The translations under genes and the position numbers were made by a program. The notes under the pieces were generated by a model, which did not search any database, was not told where the DNA came from, and was given only the letters and a program-made list of their open reading frames with translations. Source: Mycolicibacterium parafortuitum (GTDB lineage Bacteria > Actinomycetota > Actinomycetes > Mycobacteriales > Mycobacteriaceae). Taken from it: a DNA stretch of 64,000 nt. Positions 18,079 through 27,143 of this stretch are shown here, one piece after another (the first letter of the stretch is position 1; every line of letters begins with the position of its first letter). Location of the stretch: the NCBI RefSeq assembly GCF_002086815.1, contig NZ_MVID01000032.1, positions 1 through 64,000 on the forward strand, read 5' to 3'.

Positions 18079-19419
18079 ATGACGCTGGCCTACGGCGAAT
18101 GGATCGTTCACCGGCGCTGGTACGCCGGCCGCAGTCGCGAACTGGCCTCGGCCGAACCGGCTGTCGTGACACCGCTCGGTGACGACCTCGAACACGTGCT
18201 GCTCGACGTCACCTACACCGACGGGTTCACCGAGCGCTATCAGGTGTTCGTGCAGTGGGAGGACGGCTCGGCGGGGGGCTACGGCTCGTCGGGGGGCTAT
18301 GGCTCGGCGGGGGGCTATGACGACGCCGCGCTGATCGGTACCGGCACGAACGGGCGCGTCGGCTACGACGCGCTGTTCAACCCCGCGGCGGCCGGCCGGC
18401 TGCTGGCGCTGATCGACTCGTCGGCGACCGTCGGCGCGCTGACGTTCAGCAGGGAACCGGGTGCCGCGCTGCCCGTCGGCGCGCCGGCGAGGGTCTCGGG
18501 CGCCGAGCAGAGCAATACCAGCGTGATCTTCGGAAAAGACGCGATGCTCAAGGTGTTTCGCCGCGTCACCCCGGGGGTGAACCCCGACATCGAACTCAAC
18601 CGGGTGCTCGCCAGGGCGGGCAACCCGCACGTCGCGACGCTGCTCGGGTCGTTCGAGACGACGTGGGCCGGGCCGGGGTCGCCGCCGTGTGCGCTCGGCA
18701 TGGTCGCCGCGTTCGCCGCCAACAGCGCCGAGGGCTGGGACATGGCCACCGCCAGCGCCCGCGATCTGTTCGCCAACGAGGTCGGCGGCGATTTCGCCGA
18801 CGAGTCCTACCGCCTCGGTGGGGCGGTCGCCTCGGTGCACCGGACCCTGGCCGATGCGCTGGGCACCTCCCTCGGGGAGTTCCCGGTCGACACGGTGCTG
18901 CGGCGTCTGGAGTCCGCCGTTGCGGCCGCACCGGATCTGACCCCGTACGCCGCGGCCGTCGAGGAACGGATCCGGCGCCTCTCCGGCCGGCAGATCACCA
19001 TGCACCGGGTCCACGGCGACCTGCATCTGGGCCAGGTGCTGCGCACCCCCGAGAACTGGTTGCTGATCGACTTCGAGGGCGAACCGGGTCAACCGCTGGA
19101 GGAAAGGCGGCGTCCCGATTCGCCGCTGCGCGACGTCGCCGGGGTGCTGCGGTCGTTCGAGTACGCGGCCTACCAGAAGGTCGTCGACGACGGCGGCGAC
19201 GCCCGGATGGCCGAGCGGGCGCGAGCGTGGGTGGACCGCAGCGCGAGGGCATTCTGCGACGGATACGCGGCGACCGCCGGCACCGACCCGCGGCAGTTCG
19301 CAGACGTGCTCGCGGCCTACGAATTGGACAAGGCCGTCTACGAGGCGGCCTACGAGGCGCGCTTCCGGCCGTCCTGGCTGCCGATCCCGATGCGTTCGAT
19401 CCAGCGCATCCTGGGCTGA
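18079..19419 (+). CDS. mak: Maltokinase
   Basis: This 446-residue cytosolic kinase phosphorylates maltose to maltose-1-phosphate with ATP, feeding the GlgE alpha-glucan pathway. It aligns throughout with M. tuberculosis Rv0127: IVHRRWYAGRSRELA, AEQSNTSVIFG, LKVFRRV.PG.NPDIELNRVL, the catalytic VHGDLHLGQVL and the Mg-binding LLIDFEGEPGQPL. In many actinobacteria mak follows or is fused to treS; no treS is adjacent here. A Gly/Ser/Tyr insertion (residues 63-80, three six-residue copies) near the N-terminal domain is unusual. The glycogen debrancher glgX lies about 2.3 kb downstream on the other strand. Confidence 0.95.
   Translation: MTLAYGEWIVHRRWYAGRSRELASAEPAVVTPLGDDLEHVLLDVTYTDGFTERYQVFVQWEDGSAGGYGSSGGYGSAGGYDDAALIGTGTNGRVGYDALFNPAAAGRLLALIDSSATVGALTFSREPGAALPVGAPARVSGAEQSNTSVIFGKDAMLKVFRRVTPGVNPDIELNRVLARAGNPHVATLLGSFETTWAGPGSPPCALGMVAAFAANSAEGWDMATASARDLFANEVGGDFADESYRLGGAVASVHRTLADALGTSLGEFPVDTVLRRLESAVAAAPDLTPYAAAVEERIRRLSGRQITMHRVHGDLHLGQVLRTPENWLLIDFEGEPGQPLEERRRPDSPLRDVAGVLRSFEYAAYQKVVDDGGDARMAERARAWVDRSARAFCDGYAATAGTDPRQFADVLAAYELDKAVYEAAYEARFRPSWLPIPMRSIQRILG
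18265..18318 (+). repeat. Three in-frame 18-bp repeats inside mak
   Basis: Three back-to-back copies of GGCTCGGCGGGGGGCTAC (with 1-2 substitutions) encode GSAGGY, GSSGGY, GSAGGY. They expand a loop in the maltokinase N-terminal domain. They look like slippage or unequal duplication and could vary in copy number between strains. Confidence 0.9.
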
Positions 19420-19432
19420 GGGTTGCCGGGCG

Positions 19433-20254
19433 TCACCGCACCAGCCTGCGCAGCAGCGCCGAGGCCACCACGACGCCGAGTACCGCCGCCAGCGCCAGCA
19501 CGGCGATGTCGAGCAGCCCGTTGGCCGGGGTGCCGATGAGCAGTCCGCGCAGGGCGTTGACCTCGTAGGACAGCGGGTTCACCGCCGAAAGCCAGCGCAG
19601 CCACTGCGGCATCACGTCCACCGGGTAGAGCGCGTTGGACGCGAAGAACAGCGGCATCGTGATGGCCTGGCCGATCCCCATCAACCGGTCCCGGTTGCGG
19701 ACCAGCCCGGCCAGCGCCATCGACAGGCACGCGAAGAACGCCGACCCGAGCACCACCACACCCATCGCGGCCAGGATCCTGAGCGGGTTCCCGGTCAGCT
19801 GCACGCCGAGCACGAAGGCCAGCGCCACCACGCCGATCACCTGCACGACCGAACGCACCCCGGCCGCGAACGCCTTGCCGGTCACGATCGCCGACGCCGG
19901 CGCGGGGGTGACCATCAGCTTGGCCAGGATCCCGGCGTCACGGTCCCACACGATCTGGATGCCGTAGAAGATCGAGATGAACAACGCGGACTGGGCGATG
20001 ATGCCCGGCGCCAGAAACGCCAGGTACGGGACGTCGCCGGTGTCGATGACGTCGAGGCGGCTGAACGTCTGTCCGAAGATCAGCAACCACAGCGCGGGCT
20101 GGACCATGCGGGTGATCAACTCGGTGCGGTCGTGGCGCAGCTTTTGCAACTCGACGAGCGCGAACGCGGCGATCCGCACCGCGGTGCCGCGGATCCGGCG
20201 CCAGCCACGCGGCGCCAGGACCAGCTCGACCCGGGGCCTGGGTTCAACTGACAC
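19433..20254 (-). CDS. ABC-2 type exporter permease (DrrB-like)
   Basis: This 273-residue permease has six TM helices and the ABC-2 family features QPALWLLIFGQTF, FLAPGIIAQSALF, RLMGIGQAITMPLFFASNALYP and WLSAVNPLSYEVNALRGLL. Together with the ATPase encoded just upstream it would export drugs or lipids, like daunorubicin-resistance DrrAB pumps. The GTG at 20254 overlaps the ATPase stop by 11 nt. The open frame runs back to 20308 but overlaps more of the ATPase gene. Confidence 0.88.
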   Translation of the reverse strand: MSVEPRPRVELVLAPRGWRRIRGTAVRIAAFALVELQKLRHDRTELITRMVQPALWLLIFGQTFSRLDVIDTGDVPYLAFLAPGIIAQSALFISIFYGIQIVWDRDAGILAKLMVTPAPASAIVTGKAFAAGVRSVVQVIGVVALAFVLGVQLTGNPLRILAAMGVVVLGSAFFACLSMALAGLVRNRDRLMGIGQAITMPLFFASNALYPVDVMPQWLRWLSAVNPLSYEVNALRGLLIGTPANGLLDIAVLALAAVLGVVVASALLRRLVR

Positions 20255-21083
20255 GGCGCGCCGTCCTGCGGCTCGAGCGGACCGCGCGGAAACTGTCCCT
20301 GGCCTCACCGGTCAGCGCGGAGCCGGCGTAGTGCCGGAACACGTCCTCCAGCGTCGCCTCGGTCCCCTCCGGGGCGACCTCGCGTTTCAGTTCCGCCGGG
20401 CTGCCCACCGCCTGCAGCCGGCCCCGGTCCATCAGCGCCACCCGGTCGCACAGCACGTCGGCCTCCTCCATGTAGTGGGTGGTCAGCAGCACTGTCATGC
20501 CGAACTCGGCCTGCATGCCGCGCACCTGGTTCCACACGCCCTCGCGCGCGATCGGGTCCAGCCCGACCGTCGGCTCGTCGAGCAGCAGCAGCGACGGCTT
20601 GTTCACCAGCGCCTGCGCCAACTCCAGCCGCCGCACCATGCCACCCGAGTACGACCCGGCGGGCACGTCGGCGACGTCGAGCAATTGCATCGCGTCCAGC
20701 GCGTCGGCGACGCGGTGGCTGCGCACCGCGCGCGGCACGTCGTAGAGCCGGGCGAAAAGCTCGACGTTCTGCCTGCCCGTCAACGCGGACTCGATCGAAA
20801 GCTGTTGCGGTACATAGCCGATGTTGTGCCGGATATCCATGGTGCGCTTGCGCGAGTCCATCCCGAAGATCGACACCCGGCCGTGCTGGGCGGGGGTCAG
20901 GGTGGTCAGCACCCGCACCACCGTGGTCTTGCCCGCGCCGTTGGGGCCGAGCAGGCCCATGGTCTCGCCGGCGCGCACCTGCAGGGTCAGATCGTCGACG
21001 GCGGTGAAATCGCCGTAGCGGTGCGTCAGGTTGCGGCAGTCGATCGCCAGGTCTGTCCCTGCGGTGTCTGTCTCTGCGTTCAC
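20244..21083 (-). CDS. ABC exporter ATPase (DrrA-like)
   Basis: This 279-residue ATPase has Walker A GPNGAGKTT, signature SGGMVRRLELAQALV, Walker B LLLLDEPTVGLD and the H-switch LTTHYMEEAD. The C-terminal tail after residue 220 is typical of DrrA proteins. Its ATG overlaps the marR stop (ATGA at 21080-21083). It pairs with the downstream ABC-2 permease. Export of a toxic compound that also acts as ligand of the MarR protein is the simplest inference. Confidence 0.92.
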   Translation of the reverse strand: MNAETDTAGTDLAIDCRNLTHRYGDFTAVDDLTLQVRAGETMGLLGPNGAGKTTVVRVLTTLTPAQHGRVSIFGMDSRKRTMDIRHNIGYVPQQLSIESALTGRQNVELFARLYDVPRAVRSHRVADALDAMQLLDVADVPAGSYSGGMVRRLELAQALVNKPSLLLLDEPTVGLDPIAREGVWNQVRGMQAEFGMTVLLTTHYMEEADVLCDRVALMDRGRLQAVGSPAELKREVAPEGTEATLEDVFRHYAGSALTGEARDSFRAVRSSRRTARRVS

Positions 21084-21532
21084 GGGGTCTCCTGTTGCAG
21101 CATCCTGGTCAGCCGGGTCAGCACGGCCAGGCCGCGTGTCAGGTCGTCGCGGTCGGCGTCGTCGAGGCGGTCGAGGACCGCGGCGAGGGCTTCCCGGCGC
21201 GCGGCGCGGGACGCGTCGGCGACCTGCTGTGCGGGTTCGGTCAGCCGTAGCCGGCCCACCCGCCGGTCGGTGGCGTCGACGCTGCGCACCAGGTACCCGT
21301 CGCCGACGAGTTTGGACACCAGAGTCGAGGCGGTGTTGGGTGCGAGCGCGAGTTCGTGCGCGGCTTCGCGCACCGAGATGCCGGGGTGGCGGCCGACCAG
21401 TCGGAGCAGCTCGACCTGGGACTGGGTCAGACCGGTCCCGTCGAAGCCCGGGCGGGTGGTGCGCCGCATCTGGCGCCGGAACCGCCCGACGGCGCCGAAG
21501 AGCTCACCGGCGAGATCGGTGGTGGATTCCAT
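21080..21532 (-). CDS. MarR-family transcriptional regulator
   Basis: This 150-residue winged-helix protein contains LTQSQVELLRLVGRHPGISVREAAHELALAPNTASTLVSKLVGDGYLVRSVDATDRRVGRLRLT, a complete MarR DNA-binding domain with the wing DxRDRRV-type motif. It is the first gene of a marR-ATPase-permease operon with overlapping stops and starts. A 17-bp palindrome lies 12 nt upstream of the ATG and is the likely self-operator. It probably represses the exporter until a drug-like ligand binds. Confidence 0.92.
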   Translation of the reverse strand: MESTTDLAGELFGAVGRFRRQMRRTTRPGFDGTGLTQSQVELLRLVGRHPGISVREAAHELALAPNTASTLVSKLVGDGYLVRSVDATDRRVGRLRLTEPAQQVADASRAARREALAAVLDRLDDADRDDLTRGLAVLTRLTRMLQQETP

Positions 21533-21543
21533 CCCCCCACAGT

Positions 21544-21560
21544 ACCTCTGTTACAGAGGT
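21544..21560. promoter_or_regulatory. Palindromic operator upstream of marR
   Basis: ACCTCTGTTACAGAGGT has perfect 7-bp arms around TTA. It lies just upstream of the marR start on the leftward transcript, at a usual place for a MarR autoregulatory operator. Confidence 0.7.
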
Positions 21561-21572
21561 TTCTTTGAGCTG

Positions 21573-21654
21573 GCAACCGTGGTCGCCCAGGCAGGTCGCC
21601 GCCGCTCTTCGGCTCCTGCACCCGGCCCGCCCGGCCGGTGGCGACCACGGTTGC
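21573..21654. repeat. Long inverted repeat, 15-bp perfect arms
   Basis: Arms GCAACCGTGGTCGCC (21573-21587) and GGCGACCACGGTTGC (21640-21654) flank a GC-rich 52-nt spacer. The spacer holds smaller symmetries, including GCAGG/CCTGC and a CCGG..CCGG block. The element sits between the glgX stop (leftward) and the marR operator. It could be a structured terminator of glgX, an attenuator/small RNA, or a remnant mobile repeat. Confidence 0.6.
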
Positions 21655-21752
21655 TGCAGCCGTTTCAAGTTAACACAACGTTACGTCGGCAGGGAGTCGA
21701 CTCGCCCGCGTAAGCGCGGTGGCGCACAACAGGTTTCAGAGGTCCCCGAGGG

Positions 21753-23900
<2,148 letters not shown>

Positions 23901-23971
23901 TGGGAAGCACCTTCCTGTCGATCTGGGCGCGCCTGCTCAACTGCCCGTTTACGGGGTGGCGCAAACCCTGC

Positions 23972-24562
23972 CTAGCCGACGACCTCGACGCCCGCCCTGC
24001 TCAGCGCGGTCACCGCCTCGGCGGTGGTGGCCGCGGACACACCCGCGGTCAACGCGAGCAGCACCCTGGTGGTGAAGCCGGCGGCGGCCGCATCGGCCGC
24101 GGTGGCCTTCACGCAGTAGTCGGTCGCGATACCGACCACGTCGACGGTGTCGACCCCGCGGGCCCGTAGCCAGTCGGCCAGCGTGGTGCCGTCCTCGGCG
24201 GTGCCCTCGAACCCGCTGTAGGCCGCCGAGTAGTGCCCCTTGTGGAACACCTCCTCGATCGCCGCGGTATCGAGGTCGGGGTGGAACTGCGCGCCGTCGG
24301 TCTCGGCGACGCAGTGCACGGGCCAGGAGTCGACGTAGTCCGGGTGGTCCGAGAAGTGGGAGCCGGGGTCTATGTGAAAGTCCTTGGTGGCCACCACATG
24401 TCGATAACCTGCGGGATCGCCGTCACCGCCGTCGCCGGTGAGCAGCGCGCTGATCCCGCGCGCCACGGCGGCACCGCCGGTGACCGCCAGTGAGCCACCT
24501 TCGCAGAAGTCGTTCTGCACGTCGACGATGACGAGAGCTCGGTTGGGCGCCGAAGGGGTCAC
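23972..24562 (-). CDS. pncA: Nicotinamidase/pyrazinamidase
   Basis: This 196-residue cysteine amidohydrolase converts nicotinamide to nicotinate for NAD salvage and, in M. tuberculosis, activates pyrazinamide. The catalytic Asp is in VIVDVQNDFC, the Lys in HKGHYSAAYSGFE, and the Cys in GIATDYCVKATA. The metal ligands fall in KDFHIDPGSHFSDHP and WPVHC. The GTG start overlaps the PAS-ANTAR stop (GTGA), making it the last gene of the 24-29 kb overlapping operon. That position is unusual and hints at regulation by the operon's own promoter. Confidence 0.95.
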   Translation of the reverse strand: MTPSAPNRALVIVDVQNDFCEGGSLAVTGGAAVARGISALLTGDGGDGDPAGYRHVVATKDFHIDPGSHFSDHPDYVDSWPVHCVAETDGAQFHPDLDTAAIEEVFHKGHYSAAYSGFEGTAEDGTTLADWLRARGVDTVDVVGIATDYCVKATAADAAAAGFTTRVLLALTAGVSAATTAEAVTALSRAGVEVVG

Positions 24563-25245
24563 CCCTTCACGGTATCGCCGCCGGGCTCCATCCGCAGGTG
24601 GGTGGTCAACAGCAGGTGGTCGAACGCGGAGCGGGGTGGCAGCGTCTCGTCGTACTCCAATTGGGCGTAGTCGCGCACCAACTGTTCGGCGAGCAGACGG
24701 AGTTTGACGTTGGTCTCCTGGGAACGCCAGCGCAGCAACTCGAACGCGGTGTCGTCGTCGACCCGGTAGATCAGCATCAGCATGCCTTTGACCTGTTCGA
24801 TGACGGCGCGGTTCTCGGTGATCTCGGCCAGTGTCGCCGAGATCACCGCCTTGGTCTGCGTATCGCTGGGCGTCATGTCGACGCAGAACCCGCGCGTGCC
24901 GATCGTGCGGCCCGCCTCGTCGAGGAGTTTGTCGGCGATGATCACGACCTCGTGGGTCTCACCGCGGGTGTCGACGATCCGGTGCCGCATCGAATAGGCG
25001 CGCTCCCCGACGTCGGTGTGCCGGACCTGGTCGATGATCCCGGCCACCTCCACGCGGTCGTCGGGATGGCGGTGGGAGAGCACCAGCTCCGTGGTCGGCG
25101 TGACGGTGCCCGGCTCGTAGCCGTGCAGGATCGCGACCTCGTCGGACCATTCCCAGCGTTCGTCGGCGAAGTAGAAACGGAACCATCCGACGCGTTGCGG
25201 CGTGCCCCCGGTGAGCGCCTGCTCAGCTGAGTTCCCGCCTGCCAT
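24559..25245 (-). CDS. PAS-ANTAR domain protein (RNA-binding antiterminator regulator)
   Basis: This protein of about 228 residues has an N-terminal PAS sensor (WFRFYFADERWEWSDEVAILHGYEPG, SHRHPDDR, MRHRIVDTRGETHEVVIIAD). It is joined to a C-terminal ANTAR helix domain (ENRAVIEQVKGMLMLIYRVDDDTAFELLRWRSQ). ANTAR domains bind paired stem-loops in nascent RNA and prevent termination, and the PAS domain would sense a ligand or redox state. An alternative start at ATG 25281 overlaps the stop of the upstream membrane-protein gene (ATGA). ATG 25245 has the better ribosome-binding site (AAGG). It is the fifth gene of the operon. Confidence 0.88.
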   Translation of the reverse strand: MAGGNSAEQALTGGTPQRVGWFRFYFADERWEWSDEVAILHGYEPGTVTPTTELVLSHRHPDDRVEVAGIIDQVRHTDVGERAYSMRHRIVDTRGETHEVVIIADKLLDEAGRTIGTRGFCVDMTPSDTQTKAVISATLAEITENRAVIEQVKGMLMLIYRVDDDTAFELLRWRSQETNVKLRLLAEQLVRDYAQLEYDETLPPRSAFDHLLLTTHLRMEPGGDTVKG

Positions 25246-25277
25246 CGTGCCGACCTTAACGTCTTCCACCGCGGCTC

Positions 25278-26561
25278 TCATCCGCCGAAGAGGAGGTACA
25301 GACCGGTGAACGTGTAGCCGACCATGACCAGCATCATCGCCAGCTGCCCGGTCAGCTGGTGCTGCCGGGGCAGCACGGTGAGCGCCCTGTCGTGGGCGGC
25401 GATCACCCCGGCGACGTGCCCGAGCAGCACGAATCCGACTTTCAGCGTGGCCAGCAGGGTGGGATGCATGGACAGCACGTAGACGACGTCGGCGTCGAGG
25501 CCGAACAGCCGGTAGACGGTTTGCTGGCCGCGCTCGACGAGGTAGGTCAGATAGTGGGCGAAGACATAGCCCAGCACGATCGGGATCAGTGAATGGGCCA
25601 GCAGTCCCGGCAGTTCCCGGCGGGTGCGGGCGTCCACCCCTCCGGTGCACCTGGCCGCGAGGCTGAACGTCAGCGCGACGACACCGACGAACAGCAGCAG
25701 CCCGGCGGTGCGCAGCGCGGTCGCGGCGAGCGCCGAGTCGGCGACGTCGTCGACGAACCGGCGCATCTGCGGCATCGCGGAGAAGCTGTCGAACGCGGTG
25801 GATCCCAGCAGCACCGACAGCACCGCGACCACGCCCGGGCGCACCGGCAGCGTGAGCAGCCGATTGAACGGGTTCCCGAGCGCGACCCGACCGTCGGGAT
25901 TGCGTCCCAGTGGCGAAAAGCGGGATGCCACAACGCTGTACACCTCGAACGGGTCGGCGTTCGCGTTCCATCGCGGACCGCACCACAGCGTGCCGGCCAG
26001 CGTCACCGCGAGGTAGATCAGCAGCCAGGTGCGGATCGCGGACAGCGAACCGGGATCGGGGCTGGCCAGCTCCAGCCAGACGAAGGCGAACAAACCCGCT
26101 GCGGCCGGCCAGTATCCGAGTCTCTCGGGGTACCGGCCGCCGAGGGTGCGCCCGCCGAGGAAACGGTGCACCGCCCGAGCGGGGGACAGCACCCGCCACA
26201 CCGGGCCGATCACCAGCGACAGCGCCACCACGCCGACCCAGATCAGCACGTAGAACACGCCGGGAAGCGGGTTCTCCGCGTTCTGCGGTCCACGGAACGC
26301 CGCGACGGCGACCCAGCCGGTGAGCAGCAGTGCCGCGGCGGCCAGAACCCAGCGGGTGGTTGGTGCGTCGACCGCGCGCGTCACCCATCCCGGGAGTGCG
26401 CGCCCGGGCCGCTGCGCGTCGAATTTCGGTGTGCGCCAGGCGAACGCGACGAGAGCGAAGGTGAATGTCAGCGTCCACGCGGCGCCGATCAGCGCGTACG
26501 TGTACGGGATCGGGAGATCGGTCGAGCCGCCGAGGCCGTGGGCGAGAGTATGGACGGTCAC
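25278..26561 (-). CDS. Polytopic membrane protein of unknown function, His-rich (system protein B)
   Basis: This 427-residue protein has about ten TM helices and no assigned family. The N-terminus (HTLAHGLGGSTDLPIPYTYAL) is predicted outside the membrane, and the first cytoplasmic loop is basic. Histidines cluster in or next to membrane helices near the C-terminus: His323 and His336 (LAHSLIPIVLGYVFAHYL), His366, His382 and His390 (MHPTLLATLKV..LLGHVAGVIAAHD). Such clusters often bind haem or copper. It lies 13 nt after the cupredoxin-like lipoprotein gene in the same operon, which supports a metal or redox role. That role is inference. Confidence 0.8.
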   Translation of the reverse strand: MTVHTLAHGLGGSTDLPIPYTYALIGAAWTLTFTFALVAFAWRTPKFDAQRPGRALPGWVTRAVDAPTTRWVLAAAALLLTGWVAVAAFRGPQNAENPLPGVFYVLIWVGVVALSLVIGPVWRVLSPARAVHRFLGGRTLGGRYPERLGYWPAAAGLFAFVWLELASPDPGSLSAIRTWLLIYLAVTLAGTLWCGPRWNANADPFEVYSVVASRFSPLGRNPDGRVALGNPFNRLLTLPVRPGVVAVLSVLLGSTAFDSFSAMPQMRRFVDDVADSALAATALRTAGLLLFVGVVALTFSLAARCTGGVDARTRRELPGLLAHSLIPIVLGYVFAHYLTYLVERGQQTVYRLFGLDADVVYVLSMHPTLLATLKVGFVLLGHVAGVIAAHDRALTVLPRQHQLTGQLAMMLVMVGYTFTGLYLLFGG

Positions 26562-26574
26562 CGTAGTCGGATGT

Positions 26575-26997
26575 TCACTGCACTTGGATCGTCGCGATTG
26601 TGGTGTGTGCCTCGTGCAGTTCGACGTCGACGCGGCCGGGCACGGTCACGCTGAACTCGAACGACTGCTGCGGGCCGACGCCGATCGGGAAGCTGTGCTC
26701 CGGGGTGGAGTGCACGTGCAGCTCGTCCGGCACGTCACTGTCCACCCGGACCACGATCGGCTCGTTGAGGCCGGCCCGCAGCTGTTCGTTGGTCGGTGTG
26801 ACCTTCCCGTCCTTGATCGTGACGTCGATGACGAGCTGCTCGGGCGCCGGCTCTGCTGCGGAGGTGGGCGCCTGCTGTCCGTCCGTTCCGGGGGTGGATT
26901 GGCTTGCGCCGTCCCCGGATTCGGTGGATCCGGCGCAGCCGGCCAGTAGCAGGGCCGCCGCCGTGGCGGCGAGGAGTCGTGTCGTCGTCGTGCTCAC
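26575..26997 (-). CDS. Lipoprotein with cupredoxin-like domain
   Basis: This 140-residue lipoprotein has the clear lipobox LLLAGC, a Ser/Gly/Thr/Pro linker (residues 22-50), then one beta-sandwich domain. The domain has the cupredoxin-like pattern VTPTNEQLRAGLNEPIVVRV, DELHVHSTPEHSFPIG and VPGRVDVELHEAHTTIATIQV. The His residues in LHVHS, PEHS and ELHEAH could bind copper. It would sit on the outer face of the membrane beside the two polytopic proteins of the operon. The GTG start follows AGGAAA and overlaps the stop of the 49-residue gene upstream. Confidence 0.85.
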   Translation of the reverse strand: MSTTTTRLLAATAAALLLAGCAGSTESGDGASQSTPGTDGQQAPTSAAEPAPEQLVIDVTIKDGKVTPTNEQLRAGLNEPIVVRVDSDVPDELHVHSTPEHSFPIGVGPQQSFEFSVTVPGRVDVELHEAHTTIATIQVQ

Positions 26998-27143
26998 GAT
27001 TTCCTGTCTTCGTCGGATCGGCGCCGGTTCTTGGCGGCGATGAACACGATCACCCCCGCGATCACGAACGCGGGTGCGAACGCGGGCACCGCGATCCAGA
27101 TCGGGTGGTCGGCGAGGACCACGACCTCGGGGGCGGGCGTCAT
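26994..27143 (-). CDS. Small single-TM protein, 49 residues
   Basis: The frame starts at ATG 27143, overlapping the upstream stop (ATGA), and ends at a TGA overlapping the next start (GTGA). The protein has a short outer segment (MTPAPEVVVLADHPIW), one TM helix (IAVPAFAPAFVIAGVIVFIA) and a basic cytoplasmic tail (AKNRRRSDEDRKS). The perfect overlaps on both sides make it almost surely real. It is probably an assembly or accessory subunit of the membrane system. No homologue was recognised. Confidence 0.85.
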   Translation of the reverse strand: MTPAPEVVVLADHPIWIAVPAFAPAFVIAGVIVFIAAKNRRRSDEDRKS

